From: Amoebophrya sp. AT5.2
Taxonomy: Eukaryota; Sar; Dinophyceae; Syndiniales; Amoebophryaceae
DNA length: 17,526 nt
Direction of reading: 5' to 3'
NCBI GenBank assembly: GCA_005223375.1
Contig: RXOD01004877.1
Location: 1 to 17,526, forward strand
Shown: positions 9,117 to 17,424 of the stretch, piece by piece
Position numbering within the stretch: position 1 is the stretch's first letter
How the letters are laid out: each line of letters starts with the position of its first letter
Made by a program: the position numbers and the translations under genes
The notes under the pieces: model-generated
Databases searched by the model: none
What the model was told of the DNA's origin: nothing
What the model saw: the letters and a program-made list of their open reading frames with translations, nothing else

Positions 9117-11319
9117 CGTAACCAGCTGGTCCCACCATAATTTCGATGGTCACCGGCATCTCGACCACGCCGGCCGGCAGGGCCTGGGTTTTGGCTAGCT
9201 GCTCTCGGGACAGAGCAAGCAGGTTGGTCGGGGACGAGGCAACGGGGGCGCTGCTGGCTGCAACTGCTTGCATTTGTGATTGTGATTGGACGAGCGGGAC
9301 GAGGTTTGCTGCGGGTGCGGACGAAGGGGCAGCGACCGCGAGAGGCGCGGTAACCGGAGCAGCGGCGAGGTCTGCGAGCATCGGAGCTACAGCGCCTGCG
9401 ATGAGAGGCGTTTGTTGTTGCGCAGCTCCGGAGCCCGCCTCCGCACGTGAGGACGCCCGCACGGCTGCGCTTTCGCCTTCTTGAAGAAATGAGGGTGCGG
9501 GTCGTGCTGGCCGCCGGCTGGAAAGTAGAAAGTGGTCTGCATCTTCGTACGGTGGTGCCTCGTTTTCATCTTCGTTCCCTAGCGACAAGTGGGCCTCTGG
9601 CACCCCGAGTTCCTGAGCGAGCTCCGCACTCAGAATCTCAGGTCTTCTCAACACCCTGCGCGCCATGTCCAGCTGCACAAAACTCGGAATGGTTTGCATC
9701 CGCTGACGGACCGCGGCGGCGGCAGCAGCGTGGGCAAGGTGCTCATCAGCGTGACCCTCGACACCTCCATCTGAAGACGCAGGTCGCAAGGGAGATGATG
9801 CGACCTCGTAACCTACCTCGACTTCCTCATCATCCGACGAGGCCACTTGTTCCCCGTCAAATGAGTCCGCATCTGTCTCGATCTCGCTGTCCTCACCACC
9901 CGCGTGATCGGCGGTCTTCGAGCCGCTTTCCGCATCCTCGGCCTTGTCTTCAAGTAGATCCGGGCCTTCTGCCACGTCGGAGGACAAGCTCGTCGTTTGC
10001 AGCAGGGGTTGCACTCCCACCTTCCCTATCGTTTTCAGCTGCGTGAGCGTGGGGGCTTTGGCTATCTCCGACTCCGTTGCGTGAGCGTGTGCCTTCATCT
10101 CCGCACTGGGGCCGCGCCTGCTCTTCTTTGCTTCCGCGTCCACCTTTTTCCCCGTTTGCTTTTCCACCCCGTCGGACTGTGAGGGCGTCGCGATGCTCAT
10201 CTTTAGCGTGTTTTTGCTTTTTATCAATCTCTTCTCGCCGCCGGCAACGAGGGAAACCTGCTGCAGCTGGTTGACGAAGTTCGTGACGTTGGGCAGCTCC
10301 GGCCCGCCGTAGGGGTTGGTTGCCGCGCCCGGGTTGCTGTAGTTCCCCCCGAGGTTGGTTAGGTTCGCGGCCGCGAAGGGTGCCACGAGGATCATTCCCG
10401 GGTCCAGCCCCATGAACAGGACGGCCGAGAACGCCTTCTGCACCTGCTCCTTCACCTTGTCCACCGTGAGCAGGTCCGCGGTGGTGAGTTGCGTCGCGGC
10501 GGTGACCTCCTCCCCCGCCGCCGTCTGCGTGATGATGCTGGTCGTGCGCGCGCTCGTGTCCAGGTACACGAGGACCCGCTCCCGCACCGCGCTCTGGTAG
10601 ATGTTCAGCTTGATCGCCTCTTCCCGGGCCTTCTGTTTCTTCGCGTCCTCCGCCTTCACCGCCGTCTCCGCGGTCGCCGCCAGCTGGGACTGCTTCACGC
10701 CCAGCTCCTCCTTCTTCTTCTTCCACTTCTCGTCCCAGAGCTTCTTCGCCTCCTCGGTCTGGTTGTTTTGCGCGCCGGACTTGGTGATCAGCTCCTGCTG
10801 CTTCTTCACGTGGTTCTCGTGATTCGCCTTCAGCGTCACCTCCGCCGCGGCCGTGGAGTTGTTGTCCTTTTCCACCAGCTCGGCCTTCTTCGCGTTCCAC
10901 TCCGCCTCCTTCGTCTCCAGCTCCTCCCGCTTTGCCTGCATCGCGCTTACCGCTTTGGCGGACTCCTCGTTCGCGTGTTTCGCGTTTGCCTCGGCCTGCA
11001 TACTGGCCTTGGCGATCGTCTCCGCCTGTGCGCTGCTCTCGCCCTTCGTCTGCTGCTCGGACTTGTGCTGCTCCTCCGCCAGGGTCTTGGCGTTCTCCTC
11101 GGCGTTGGTCTTCACCTTCTCGGCGTCCTCGGCCTTCGCCCGCGCCTCCTCCAGCAGCGCCTTCATCGCCTCGGAGGAGTCGGAGGCCTTGAAGCCCTTC
11201 TCCGCCGCCTCGGCGCCGGCAGCGAGCGCGATCTGCTCCTTCTCCGCAACCTCGTGGGCCTGCTTCGCATCCGCCTCGGCCATCCACTTCACCTGCTGCT
11301 CCGCGTCGGCAGTCTCCGC
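9117..11319 (-). CDS. Exon E: end of coiled coil, alpha/beta half-domain, acidic disordered region
   Basis: About 734 codons. Residues 1 to about 235 are coiled coil (AETADAEQQ, then many Ala/Glu/Lys heptads). Residues about 238-323 look globular: a strand RERVLVYLD, a helix VDKVKEQVQKAFSAVLF, and GLDPGMILVAPF, like one half of the repeat units in exons F and G. The rest is low complexity: lysine-rich, then very acidic (about 453-506, with DSEIETDADSFDGE and SSDDEEVEV), an Ala run, then an Ala/Pro/Ser-rich tail. Two short motifs, SFVQ (9673-9684) and SFLQ (9481-9492), follow arginine-rich spots. The last residues (MPVTIEIMVGPAG) form the first strand of the next repeat unit. The acceptor is TTTCTAAG before GCG. 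The donor is TACG then GCAAGT, a GC donor, phase 1. Unspliced, the frame stops at 9109. Confidence 0.75.
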
Positions 11320-11338
11320 CTTAGAAACCAACCGACCT

Positions 11339-11368
11339 CGTCCGACTGCGAGGACGACGAGGCCCTTA
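11339..11368 (+). repeat. Left arm of intron D/E inverted repeat
   Basis: Starts CGTCCGAC and ends GGCCCTTA. It pairs with 11699-11721 on the opposite strand and has a 7-base extra segment in the middle. It lies about 20 bases inside the exon E border. Confidence 0.75.
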
Positions 11369-11698
11369 CGTAATTCTCTAGTACTCCTAGTACCAATTCC
11401 AATCACAATCTTCTATTCGGCGAGGGCGACCGTGACCGATGGATCGATGGTCATGGTTTCGCTCCTAGTAGATGCGGCTATCCTGCTCGCACACCTGCAT
11501 CTGCACTAGCACAAGCTGCTATACGAAGTAACTACTACATTCATCGTGTAATAAAGAAAAAGAAGAACATAGACCCAACTGCAGCACTTCTTCCACTTAG
11601 CTACGCGACGCAGTACAAAGAGACCCGCAAAATGCAGTTTGCATGAATTTTTGAACCGCCCCCACCAGCGCGTGGTCGGATCCCCGGAGCAGGAATAT

Positions 11699-11721
11699 TA
11701 AGGGCCCCTCTCGGTCGGACG
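11699..11721 (-). repeat. Right arm of intron D/E inverted repeat
   Basis: On the minus strand it starts CGTCCGAC, continues CGAGAGG and ends GGCCCTTA, matching the arm at 11339-11368. It lies about 40 bases inside the exon D border. Confidence 0.75.
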
Positions 11722-11760
11722 CGATCATCGAAGCCGCGCCATATTCTTGTCTGCTTCCGC

Positions 11761-12854
11761 CTGGCTGTATTTCACTTCGAGTTCCGCGTTTGTTTTGTTC
11801 CTGGCCTCGTCCGCTGCTTTCGCGGAGTCCATCTGGGCCTGCTGCTTGACGTCGGATTCCGCCTGCTTTTCCTTTGCCTCGATCTCGTTTTTCCGCGTGA
11901 CGTTTTTCGTGTCCTGTTCGTCCAGCTGCTGTTGGTGCAGTATTGTCTTCGCGTCCTCCTCGATTGCTTGTGACTGCGCCACCTTCATCGCCGCCTCCTG
12001 CTGCTTTGCGTGTGCCTGGATCTCTTTCCCGCTCCACTCTTGCTGTCGCTTCGTGTAGTCTTCCACCAGTTTCAGGGCCTGCTCCTTCTTTTGCGACGCC
12101 AGTGCCTCCTGCTCCTTCAGTTGCTTTTCTGTTTCCGCGCTCATCCGCTTCTCCTCCCCTTCCGCCTGCTGCTTCGAGAATTGCTCCGCCGTGTTCAGGT
12201 CGTTCTGCGTTTTCTGCGAGTCCAGTTTGCTGTCGATTTCCGCCTGCTGCAGCTGCGCGTCCGCGTCCGCCACGTCCTGCTTCGTCTGCTGCTCCGCCTT
12301 TCCCGCCAGCTCCGCGTCCACCTTCGCCTGGTCCGCCTTCTCCTTCCAGGTGGTCGACTTCACCTCCGACTCCGCGATGTTCGCCTCGGACTGTTTGCGC
12401 ACCGCCTCGGCCAGCGTCTTGTTTTTCTCCTCCTGCAGCCCGATCTTCGCGGTCATCTCGGCGGTGCGCACGCCCTCCTGGTAACTCACGTCAGCCTTTG
12501 CGTTCACCTCCTCCTCGCGCAGCGCGTAGTGCGCCTCGTTCATGTTCATCACGTGCCGGCTGCCCGCCGCCTTCGCGGCAGCTAAAGCCGCCGCCTCGTT
12601 CGTCGCGGACTCGTTCTGCCGCGCGGCCTGGATGGTGGCGTGGTGGTCCGCGATCTCCGCATCGGACCAGTTCCCGACCGTCCACCGCAGGTTGCGCCAG
12701 TCGGTCTCGTTCTGCTGGTCCTCCGCCACCGACGCCTCCGAAGCGTTGCCGACCGCCCAACGAGACTTTAAAGACTCCTCAGCCTTCAGCTCGTACTCAG
12801 CCTGCTCCTGCTGCGCCTGCTCACGCACGCTAGCCATCTCCTGCTCCAGTTTCT
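11761..12854 (-). CDS. Exon D: coiled-coil rod segment
   Basis: About 364 codons of Ala/Glu/Gln/Lys-rich sequence, predicted coiled coil throughout. Near the N-terminal end are two similar short stretches with a tryptophan (SLKSRWAVGNASEASVAEDQ and NLRWTVGNWSDAEIADH), an internal duplication of an R-W-x-VGN motif. The acceptor is the clean CACTTCACCGCAG, followed by AG AAA CTG. It completes a phase-1 codon from exon C, and the join reads LAEETEKLEQEM. The 3' end is placed at CAG then GCGGAAG, a GC donor in phase 0, because no GT donor occurs before the in-frame TGA at 11725-11727. The same AGGCGGA word stands at the start of exon E. The ATG at 12836 region (MASVREQ) could be mistaken for a gene start, but the frame is open upstream to the acceptor. 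Confidence 0.75.
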
Positions 12855-13169
12855 CTGCGGTGAAGTGCGTGGAGCTATGGAGGAGCGATCATCGAGAAAA
12901 CTTCGTCAACAGCAAACGCCGAAGGACATCAGCAACTCACACAATCAACGTAATTTACGTTGTGTTTTCGTTTTGAACAACGTAATATAGGAAGTTTATT
13001 CGACCTGCAGTAACACCTGCATGTGCTTTACGGTATTTACATCACAGACACAGTGACGAATATAAGAGATAGAGGAAATAAGCCACATCAGTTTCTTGTT
13101 CTTGATGAAGATGATGTAGGACACATAAAGAACTACTTTCTTACCCATTGATCAATCTAGGATCTTCAC
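12855..13169 (-). other. Intron C/D (315 bp)
   Basis: GT-AG intron, phase 1: the donor is GTGAAG and the acceptor is CACTTCACCGCAG. GGTGAAG occurs at both ends in opposite orientation (plus strand 12859-12865, and the complement at the donor). A near-perfect palindrome CAACGTAA-T-TTACGTTG lies at 12946-12962, and CAACGTAAT recurs at 12978-12986. ACACCTGCATGTGC (13013-13026) matches a word in intron D/E. No gene is seen inside. Confidence 0.72.
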
Positions 13170-14031
13170 CTGTTTCTTCCGCCAAGTCTTCTTTCGCTTT
13201 TTCTTCCTCCAACCTTCGTTGTTCCGCTGTCGCTTCGGCGTCCAGTCGCTGTTGCTTCCAGTCTGCCGCAGTAGCTTGGTACTCGCTGATCTTGGTCTGC
13301 GAAAAGTGGATCCGGGCGTTCGCGGTGTTGTTTTCCATTTTCATCTTCTGTTCGTGGTGCTTCAGCACTGCCACCCGCTGCGCCTTGTCCATCACTTTCT
13401 GCGTTTCTTCGTTGAACTTGAGCTGCAAGTTCGTGTTCTTCTTGTGCAGCTTTTCCGCTTCCTCGATCGTTTTCCGCTCCAGCTTCGCGTCCGTCTCGTT
13501 CTGTTTCAGCGCGGCGATATAGTTCGTGTGCTCTAGTTCGATCGCCGTCGTATTGGCCTGCACCTTCTCCAGGTTTTCCTGCGACGCCTGCACCTTGGTC
13601 TCCGCTTCCAGGGTTGTTTTCTCCGAGATCTCCGCCTGCTCCTGGATGTGCGCGTTCATCTTTTCCTCCACCTCCGCTGTCTCCGCCGACGCGTCCTTTT
13701 CCGATTGCTCCGCCTGCGCCGCCGCGGCCGCCGCGTTCGATTTCGTGGTCTCTTCCGCGGTGATGTGCTGGTTCAGCTCGGTCTGCGCCCCGTCTTCCTT
13801 CACCGCCATCTCCTCCTTCCGCATTTTGTAGTGGTCCTCGAACATGTCCTCGACCTTTTCCGCGCCCTCCAGCTGCAGGTTCAAAACGTCGATCTTGTCC
13901 AGAAGCTCGTCCTTCGTCCTGCTTAGGGCGTTGATCTGCTGCACCTGCGCGGCGTTGATGGCAAGCACGTTCATCTTCGCAGCCTCCACCACGTCCGCCG
14001 ACTGCTTCGCCGCTGTTTCCGCCTTGGTCGG
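13170..14031 (-). CDS. Exon C: coiled-coil rod segment
   Basis: About 287 codons, almost entirely charged and helical. They are rich in Glu, Lys, Gln and Ala with heptad-like hydrophobic spacing (INALSRTKDELLDKIDVLNL, then long EAE/AEQ stretches). No proline-rich breaks and no catalytic motif are visible. It continues the rod started in exon B. The acceptor is placed at TGTAAG before CCG, giving the join DQAK-PTKAETAAK; an alternative AG nine bases downstream (CCAAG before GCG) would drop three residues. The donor is ACAG then GTGAAG, phase 1, matching the phase-1 acceptor of exon D. A GTAAGA a little downstream is out of phase with exon D. If unspliced the frame would stop at 13141. Rods of this type form dimers or filaments; no specific partner can be named. 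Confidence 0.75.
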
Positions 14032-14053
14032 CTTACAGCGCGACCGGAAAAAA

Positions 14054-14062
14054 TAAATCCAC
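14054..14062 (+). repeat. Inverted-repeat arm, intron B/C (exon C side)
   Basis: TAAATCCAC. The complementary copy is at 14490-14498, at a similar distance from the other intron end. Confidence 0.6.
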
Positions 14063-14489
14063 GTACTACTTTATTTAGAAACAATATTGCAGTTACAGTT
14101 TTCTGACTACACTGCCAGCGGATCGGCACCGTATTTCCTCCAGCTACAAGACGAAACCTGAACCCGAAACGGCTCTTCACACTGATGCAATGAATTGCAA
14201 CTTGTGCTTGTGCACAGCACAGAATATAAGCCAAAGGCCAAGCCCAAGCCTGGACGTCGCGCAGACATCATAGATACCTACACGCCAGACGTCAGAAGTG
14301 CTCAGTACTCTTTTGCCTTTCCAAGAGACGAGCACGCCGCTCTTTTCTTTTCTTCATCAACAAATAAAGAAGATTCATACATTATGACAAGTCAGGAGTG
14401 ATAGGTTTCTCCTGACAAGCCGAACTGAACCTCAGAACCGGAAGGGATTTCTTTCCTAGTGGATGACTAATGTGGCTGTGCTGGTGCGT

Positions 14490-14498
14490 GTGGATTTA
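14490..14498 (-). repeat. Inverted-repeat arm, intron B/C (exon B side)
   Basis: TAAATCCAC on the minus strand, paired with 14054-14062. Confidence 0.6.
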
Positions 14499-14522
14499 AA
14501 TTTGTGAAAGACGCGGCTTAAC

Positions 14523-15740
14523 CTTCGCTTGGTCAGCCTCCTTCTGGTAGGTTTCTGCCTTTTCTAGGTTGTCGGCGAGCGTGAGATTAGCACCGATGTA
14601 CGCCTTTTCCGCCTCGTCCGCTTGCGCGTTGGCGACCTGTATTTGTGCGTTATACTGGTCGGTGGCCTTTTGCAGTTCTTCCAGCTTCTGGAGGGCTTTT
14701 TCCTGCGCCTTGAGCATCAGTTGCTTTCTGGTTGCGGCGGTTGCCGCGGCGTTTCCGAAGTCCGATTCCTTCTTCACGTAGATCTCGATCCCGCAGAGCA
14801 TGACCGCGTTCTTTGTTTCGATGCGCAGCGTCTCCGCGCCGAAATCGACGGCCAGGTCCGTGCCTTCGTCGGGGTCCGACGAGATCGCTGACGGAAACGG
14901 CAGCCGCACGTCGTCGTCGATGACGAGCGTGGCGTCCTCCAGCGAGTCCTGGTACTGGTCGCTCGCGCCCCACACCACCACCCGCGTCACGAACTTCTTG
15001 TCCACCGCGACGCTCCCCGCGGTGGGCTTGATCCGCGCCTGCCACCAGGCGTCGGTGCTGGTCTTCGTGAAGGCGCAGGTGCCCGGATACTTCGTGGTGC
15101 CGTGCAGGAAGTGCAGCGGGAACGTGGCGTTGCGCCCCTGCTCGATGTCGATCTGCGTCGCCTCGAGCTCCCCCGCGGCCAGCTTCCGCTCGCTCGCGTG
15201 CATGAAGATGCGGATGCCGCACAGCTTCAGCCGGGAGGCGGGATTGCCGGTGATGCGGACCTTGCTCGCGGTGCGGTCGACGATCACTTCGGTGCCGTAG
15301 GTGGAAATCTCCTTCGGCAGCTCGTACTCCGCGCCGTCCACGGAGAGACTCGCGCCGTCGAGCTCCTCCTGCCCGGTCTCCCCGTTGTAAAGGACGATCC
15401 GGGAAATGAAGACCACCCCCTCCTTCACCTCCGCCTCCCACCAGGGCTGCTCGTCGCCGGAGGTGGCCTTTGTGATGCTGCAGGTGCCCTCCTCCACCGC
15501 GGTGGGCTCCCCCGCGTAAAACAGGGGGAAGGAACCCACGTAGGCGCCTTCCGTCGAGCTTTGGCTCGCCTGCAGCTCCACGCCGAGCAGCTGCCGCTCC
15601 TGCCCGGAGCCCTTAAAGTGCTTGCACACGGGCACCACGTCCTCGTTCTTGTCCCCCACCCCGATCTTGTAGTTGAACCGAGCCTGGCCCGCGTCCGGAG
15701 AGTCCGCTGGCGGGATCGAGCAGCCTCCCGGCAGGCCGTT
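14523..15740 (-). CDS. Exon B: end of second cysteine module, two F-type-lectin/discoidin-like domains, start of coiled coil
   Basis: 406 codons. Residues 1-40 finish the cysteine module begun in exon A (LPGGCSI...ARFNYKIG...VVPVCKHF). Residues about 46-182 and 183-327 are two similar beta-sandwich domains. Each has a WW step (WWEAEV, WWQARI) followed by a strand of the ISRIVLYN / VTRVVVWG type, and each ends in the closing strand LCGIRIF or LCGIEIY. This pattern is typical of F5/8 type C and fucolectin (F-type lectin) domains, which bind sugars or lipids outside cells. Residues about 330-406 are Ala/Glu/Lys/Gln-rich and read as coiled coil (QEKALQKLEEL). The acceptor is TGTAAG before AAC; a TGA in the same frame just upstream (in AGC TGA TCC) excludes reading through. 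The donor is AAG then GTTAAG. A GTG codon at 15659 opens a shorter frame, but it sits inside the cysteine module. Confidence 0.78.
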
Positions 15741-16293
15741 CTTACAGGATCAGCTATCACCCATCTGGAGTTGGAGTAGCGTCTACTTTAGTACCCGTAG
15801 CAAACAATAAGCGCGGCGATCTCACCTTCACCAGACAAACAGACCGATTGACCGATGGGCGATCTGACACCGAAGCGACAATGACCAGAATCATAGACAG
15901 TGACACTCAGCCTGGGCGGGACATTGCGACGGGTAACGGTAAGTGCTACGAAGTCTCGGTTGATTCACCGCCCTGCTCCGCCCCATCCTGCTCCGAATGG
16001 CGGAGGTTCATCCCGCTCACCTCACGGCCGCCAGCCCCAGCCAGCACGCTCAGTAGTAGGTACGTACGCAGATGATCTTCGTCCTCCTCCTCGTTTTCCG
16101 CCCTAGTACTACAACAATGAATGCACTTATCCATGATTCTCCACGAGTTACCCGTGCCACGCCAAGCCCAAGCCCAAACACGACAAGTTCTAGTAGCGGG
16201 ACGCTGGTGCGCGCTCCTTCGCTAGAGATGCTGCCAGAGGTGGCAGAGGTCATCGAGATGGGCTACATAGCTAGGCTCGTAGCCTTCCTTAAC
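15741..16293 (-). other. Intron A/B (553 bp)
   Basis: The GT donor is GTTAAG and the acceptor is CTGTAAG, phase 0. Both borders carry TAAG(G/A)A. Near the ends is an imperfect inverted repeat: plus-strand AGCTATCACCCATCT (15752-15766) against the complement of 16251-16272 (AGCTATGTAGCCCATCT). A second small inverted repeat, GGCTAC...GTAGCC, spans 16261-16284. The interior holds GCCAAGCCCAAGCC (16161-16174), also found in intron B/C, and TCATAGA (15891). No open frame here looks like a gene. Confidence 0.7.
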
Positions 16294-17424
16294 GTTAATT
16301 CCCCCACTGGCGTATGTGAGCCAGGACTGCGGCGCGCGGTTGAGTTGCTGGAGCGCTTTTGTACACTCCTCCTTCGTCGCGATCACCAGGTCTTCGGACT
16401 TGCAGACCTCGCCCTTTTTGCCAAACTTGAAGGTGTAGGTCTGGGTCGAGACCGGGCGCGGGCGGATGCAGATGGGCCGCTTGTCGTCGTCGGCGAATCC
16501 GACCCCGGTGTAGTAGTTCATGAACACCGACTCGTCCAGCTCGTCCTTCGGCACGGAGCAGCCGTTCGGCATCGAGGGGTTGCCCAGGTCGTCGGACTTC
16601 CACCACTTGCTGTTGTCGTAGGGGATCCCGAGCGACACCAGGGCGAGCTGGCAGCTCTCCGCGGTCTTCAGCACCTGGCTCGCGTCCGCGCACGTCTCGC
16701 CCGCCGCGAGCTGGGCGTACTCGTACTGCACGTCGGTGGCCTCCTTGAACATCCGCACCTTCTCGATCCGGAGCGAGGTGTTCCCCACCTCCTCGATGGT
16801 GATGTTCTTCCCGCCCGGGTTCAGCACCGAGTGCGTCACTACGGAGCTGTCGCCCTCGTTCGCGTACACGGTGAACACTTTCGGCATGGCCTTGGGGCCG
16901 TCGTCCGAGCCCGCGGTGGAGTCGTACAGGGGGTTCTCCACCTCCTGCTCCGTGCCGTCCAGCAAAAATTTCGCCCCCGCCGGATACTCGCAGCCGTTCA
17001 CGTCGTCGTTGCAACCGTCGAGGCGGCACACGCCGTAGGTGATCTCCACTTTGGTGATGTCCGACTCAAAGATGCGCGAAATGCCGCCCACAGCGTCGGT
17101 TTCCGCCGCGGTGTTGCCCCCGTACCAAGCGTGGTTATTCAACCCGCGGCAGGCGCGGTGCACGTGCCCCATGTCGCACGGCTCGGCATAAACCACGCCC
17201 GCGGCCTGGACCAGCGCCGCGTCAGTCTGCTTCGTTGCCGTCTTCAGGTCGCAGGTTTTTGTGGCCTCGGTCCAGCACACGGCCCTGCATTGCGCAAACC
17301 TTCTGCACTGCTCCACGCACGCGTCGAGCGAGGTTAGAGTGGACCCCTGGGTCGTTTCGGGCACGTCCGCGGTCCCCGGCGCGAGGCACTGGTCGAACGC
17401 GGGTGAGCAGACCCGCAGTGGCGC
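16294..17424 (-). CDS. Exon A of giant mosaic protein: PAN/apple-like domain plus cysteine modules (5' part outside window)
   Basis: About 377 codons, open throughout. Residues about 6-82 look like a PAN/apple domain: spaced cysteines around the segments DACVEQC, AQCRAVCW and KTCDLKT, closing at YAEPC. PAN domains bind protein or carbohydrate outside the cell. Residues about 85-232 are beta-rich with three cysteines in CRLDGCNDDVNGC, possibly a galactose-binding-like sandwich. From about 233 to 323 there is one complete cysteine module (GETC...ESCQLAL...NGCSV...FMNYYTG...PICI). A second copy starts at about 328 (GEVC...EECTKAL) and is cut by the exon end. I chose the start at 17424 because the minus strand reads a pyrimidine-rich tract then CCGCAG before GCG. 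The frame stays open to the window edge, so an unspliced 5' extension is possible. The donor is AAC then GTTAAG. The ATG start is not in the window. Domain names rest on motif reading only. Confidence 0.72.

Larger units (their letters stand above)
11320..11760 (-). other. Intron D/E (441 bp), non-canonical GC donor, inverted repeats at ends
   Basis: The donor is CAG then GCGGAAG (GC type) and the acceptor is TTTCTAAG before GCGGAG, phase 0. AGGCGGA is directly repeated at the two borders. Subterminal inverted repeats are clear: CGTCCGAC...GCGAGG...GGCCCTTA at 11339-11368 and its complement at 11699-11721, differing by a 7-base insertion and two bases. ACACCTGCATCTGC (11491-11504) resembles a word in intron C/D. 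No gene is seen inside. The exact donor is inferred, since no GT is available before the in-frame stop. Confidence 0.62.
14032..14522 (-). other. Intron B/C (491 bp)
   Basis: The donor is GTTAAG and the acceptor is CTGTAAG, phase 0. The 7-base word TAAGCCG stands at both borders as a direct repeat. A 9-base inverted repeat, TAAATCCAC, lies 22-24 bases inside each end (14054-14062, and 14490-14498 as its complement). The interior shares GCCAAGCCCAAGCC (14237-14250) with intron A/B, and CATAGATA with intron E/F. There is no supported gene inside. Confidence 0.72.

Noticed and set aside
10489..11373. Leu/Arg-rich plus-strand frame opposite the coiled coil, also 12010-12585 and 11943-12833
   Set aside because: Reverse reading of Glu/Lys/Ala codons gives Leu/Arg/Pro-rich products. 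No real domain is visible.
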